Assembly (NCBI GenBank): GCA_965370495.1
Contig: CBDUUV010000114.1
Location: forward strand, 1-7,133
DNA from: Krumholzibacterium sp965370495
GTDB lineage: Bacteria; Krumholzibacteriota; Krumholzibacteriia; Krumholzibacteriales; Krumholzibacteriaceae
Length of the DNA: 7,133 nt
Direction: 5' to 3'
The notes below the pieces were generated by a model. That model worked only from the letters and a program-made list of their open reading frames with translations, did not search any database and was not told where the DNA came from. How positions within the stretch are numbered: the first letter of the stretch is position 1; every line of letters starts with the position of its first letter. Shown in pieces: positions 5,792 to 7,133 of the stretch. The position numbers and the translations under genes were made by a program.

Positions 5792-6988
5792 ATGCACACA
5801 GCCCTGATCTGGTTCGGATTCTTTTTTTCAATCACGGTAATGCTGGTAATCGCCAGGAAGAATCTCTGGCTGGGTATTACAGTCGCGGCTTTTGTCATCG
5901 GCAAATTCAGCCTGAGTTTCGGCGAACTGGCGGAACAGGCCAAAATCACCCTGACCGACCCCTCTGTTATATTGATCGCGCTGGCAATGGGGTTGATACC
6001 GATAATCGGCGGGGCAATGGAAAAAGCCGGCCTGATGGACGATCTTATCAATAACCTGCCATTCAGAAGAAAACTGCTGCTCGCATTTTCTTCCGCGCTT
6101 GTCGGGCTGCTGCCGATGCCGGGGGGAGCACTGCTATCAGCTCCCCTGGTAGAACGGGGCGGCAGGAACGTCAACAAGGAAATCAAGGCCGCTATTAACG
6201 TGTGGTACCGTCATGTTTTTCTGCTGATTTACCCTCTTGGAATGCTGCTGGCAACTTCTGCAATGGCTGGCGTCAATCTCTACGCGGCGATTCTTTACCT
6301 GCTGCCGGGTTTTGCGATAATGCTCCTGCTGGGAAACTGGTTCCTGCTTTCGAAAGTAGCTAATGACGGCGGCAACCAACCCGGCATCAATACTAAAAAG
6401 ACAATTATCCCGATCCTGATCTTCGTCATCGCTCCACTGATCCATGTTGCCCTTATGAATATATTCAAAAACTGGATCAGGGAAATTCCGCTTCTTATCG
6501 GTGTCCTTTCGAGCATCATCCTGACACTGTATGTCAGCAGGCTCAGCCTGAAAAATGTCAGGACGATCGTAATCGAGATGAGGCCATGGAAATTCTCATT
6601 GATCATTATCGCGATGTTTCTGTTTTTGAATATCTTCAAGGCATCGGAAACATCGCGGGTTATCGCGGCAACCTCTTTCTCGAAGGAATTTCTGTTGATC
6701 GGAATGGGCGCAGTCCTTGGGTTTGCCACAGGCAGGGTACAGGTACCATTCTCTATTCTTCTGCCGATCTTTCTCACACAGTACGGTGCCGGCGCCATGA
6801 CTCCCCTCGTCTTTGCATTAACCTTCTTCGCGATATACCAGGGATACCTGATCTCACCCGTTCATCCCTGCACTTCTGTTTCGATGGAATATTTCAACAC
6901 AAGCCTGAAGAGTTTCTATCGATTGTCTGCCATGCCCGCCATGATATGCCTTGCTGTTGCGTGGGTATTATCGATGATATTACTCTAA
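5792..6988 (+). CDS. DUF401 family multi-pass membrane protein, putative permease
   Basis: A 398-residue integral inner membrane protein. Hydrophobic segments lie at about 4-20, 26-42, 58-74, 95-118, 142-158, 163-187, 203-224, 232-249, 268-284, 299-314, 318-330, 335-352 and 379-397, giving roughly 11-13 spans. Two phrases fit DUF401 proteins: LPMPGGALLSAPLV (107-120), likely a re-entrant or substrate-path element, and SPVHPCTSVSMEYF (355-368) near the C-terminus. The family resembles secondary transporters of the ion-transporter type, and its substrates are not established as far as I know. The start at 5792 has only a distant GGGA, so translation may be weak or depend on the upstream gene, which ends 66 nt before. 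Being last in the row, it could export or import a compound handled by the preceding enzymes, but DUF401 genes also occur alone. Confidence 0.85.
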   Translation: MHTALIWFGFFFSITVMLVIARKNLWLGITVAAFVIGKFSLSFGELAEQAKITLTDPSVILIALAMGLIPIIGGAMEKAGLMDDLINNLPFRRKLLLAFSSALVGLLPMPGGALLSAPLVERGGRNVNKEIKAAINVWYRHVFLLIYPLGMLLATSAMAGVNLYAAILYLLPGFAIMLLLGNWFLLSKVANDGGNQPGINTKKTIIPILIFVIAPLIHVALMNIFKNWIREIPLLIGVLSSIILTLYVSRLSLKNVRTIVIEMRPWKFSLIIIAMFLFLNIFKASETSRVIAATSFSKEFLLIGMGAVLGFATGRVQVPFSILLPIFLTQYGAGAMTPLVFALTFFAIYQGYLISPVHPCTSVSMEYFNTSLKSFYRLSAMPAMICLAVAWVLSMILL

Positions 6989-7024
6989 CCTGTCATTTTC
7001 AATTTGCAGGAAACCGGGCAGTTA

Positions 7025-7041
7025 TTGTGCCAGAGGCACAA
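7025..7041 (+). terminator. Possible terminator hairpin after the permease gene
   Basis: A perfect 7-bp stem TTGTGCC (7025-7031) / GGCACAA (7035-7041) with a 3-nt AGA loop lies 36 nt after the permease stop. A run of five T follows only about 20 nt later (7063-7067), so it is not a canonical intrinsic terminator. It could still protect the mRNA 3' end or act in factor-dependent termination. Confidence 0.35.
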
Positions 7042-7059
7042 ACGGGTGAATAAATTTCA

Positions 7060-7085
7060 TTGTTTTTATGTAATTGAATTATAAT
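7060..7085 (+). promoter_or_regulatory. Possible promoter for the gene entering at the right edge
   Basis: The AT-rich stretch contains a perfect TATAAT -10 at 7080-7085. The best -35 candidate, TTGTTT at 7060-7065, has a short spacer of 14 nt, so the promoter is plausible but incomplete. A start near 7092 would give a leader of about 37 nt before the ATG at 7129. Confidence 0.4.
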
Positions 7086-7128
7086 AGTTTTTTTACAGAA
7101 AGTATGTATTCGAAAAGGAGTTTCTATT

Positions 7129-7133
7129 ATGTC
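7129..7133 (+). CDS. Start of an unidentified gene (first codon only)
   Basis: ATG at 7129-7131 lies 8 nt after a strong AAGGAG ribosome binding site (7115-7120) and downstream of a TATAAT box. Only methionine and the first two bases of the next codon are inside the window, so nothing can be said about the product. Confidence 0.6.

Noticed and set aside
5018..5797. 259-residue minus-strand open frame
   Set aside because: Fully antisense to the PP-loop amidotransferase-like gene, which carries conserved motifs throughout; no family features on the minus strand.

Overview
The window reads as part of a chromosome of a Gram-negative (diderm) bacterium, probably from an environmental or uncultured lineage. 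Evidence for two membranes is a protein with a clear signal peptide and a beta-barrel ending in phenylalanine. GC content looks moderate, genes are well spaced (about 50-170 nt gaps), and no phage, insertion sequence, tRNA, rRNA or CRISPR signal was seen. I cannot name a genus. A delta-proteobacterial or FCB-type lineage is only a guess.

Layout. Positions 1-822 (minus strand) hold the N-terminal half of an AMP-forming acyl-CoA/acyl-ACP ligase whose gene runs off the left edge. A 268-nt divergent intergenic region follows. The plus strand then carries: a single-domain cupin (1091-1450); a beta-barrel outer membrane protein (1556-2350) with a leader that can form two mutually exclusive hairpins; a glyoxalase II-type metallo-beta-lactamase-fold hydrolase (2485-3132); an acyl carrier protein with a TTG start (3300-3545); an ammonia-dependent NAD-synthase-like enzyme (3641-4612); a zinc-ribbon PP-loop amidotransferase-like enzyme (4715-5725); and a DUF401-type multi-pass permease (5792-6988). 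At the right edge a ribosome binding site and ATG (7129) begin another gene, preceded by a possible promoter.

How the genes may work together. A ligase, a stand-alone carrier protein and two different PP-loop ATP pyrophosphatases within 6 kb suggest a dedicated pathway rather than housekeeping. The ligase could adenylate a carboxylic acid and load it on the carrier protein. The NAD-synthase-like and amidotransferase-like enzymes could adenylate a substrate and introduce nitrogen (or, for the second, possibly sulfur). The MBL hydrolase could act as a thioesterase, and the permease could move a product or precursor. Only the family assignments are well supported; the joint pathway is inference from neighbourhood. 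The cupin and outer membrane protein may be unrelated passengers.
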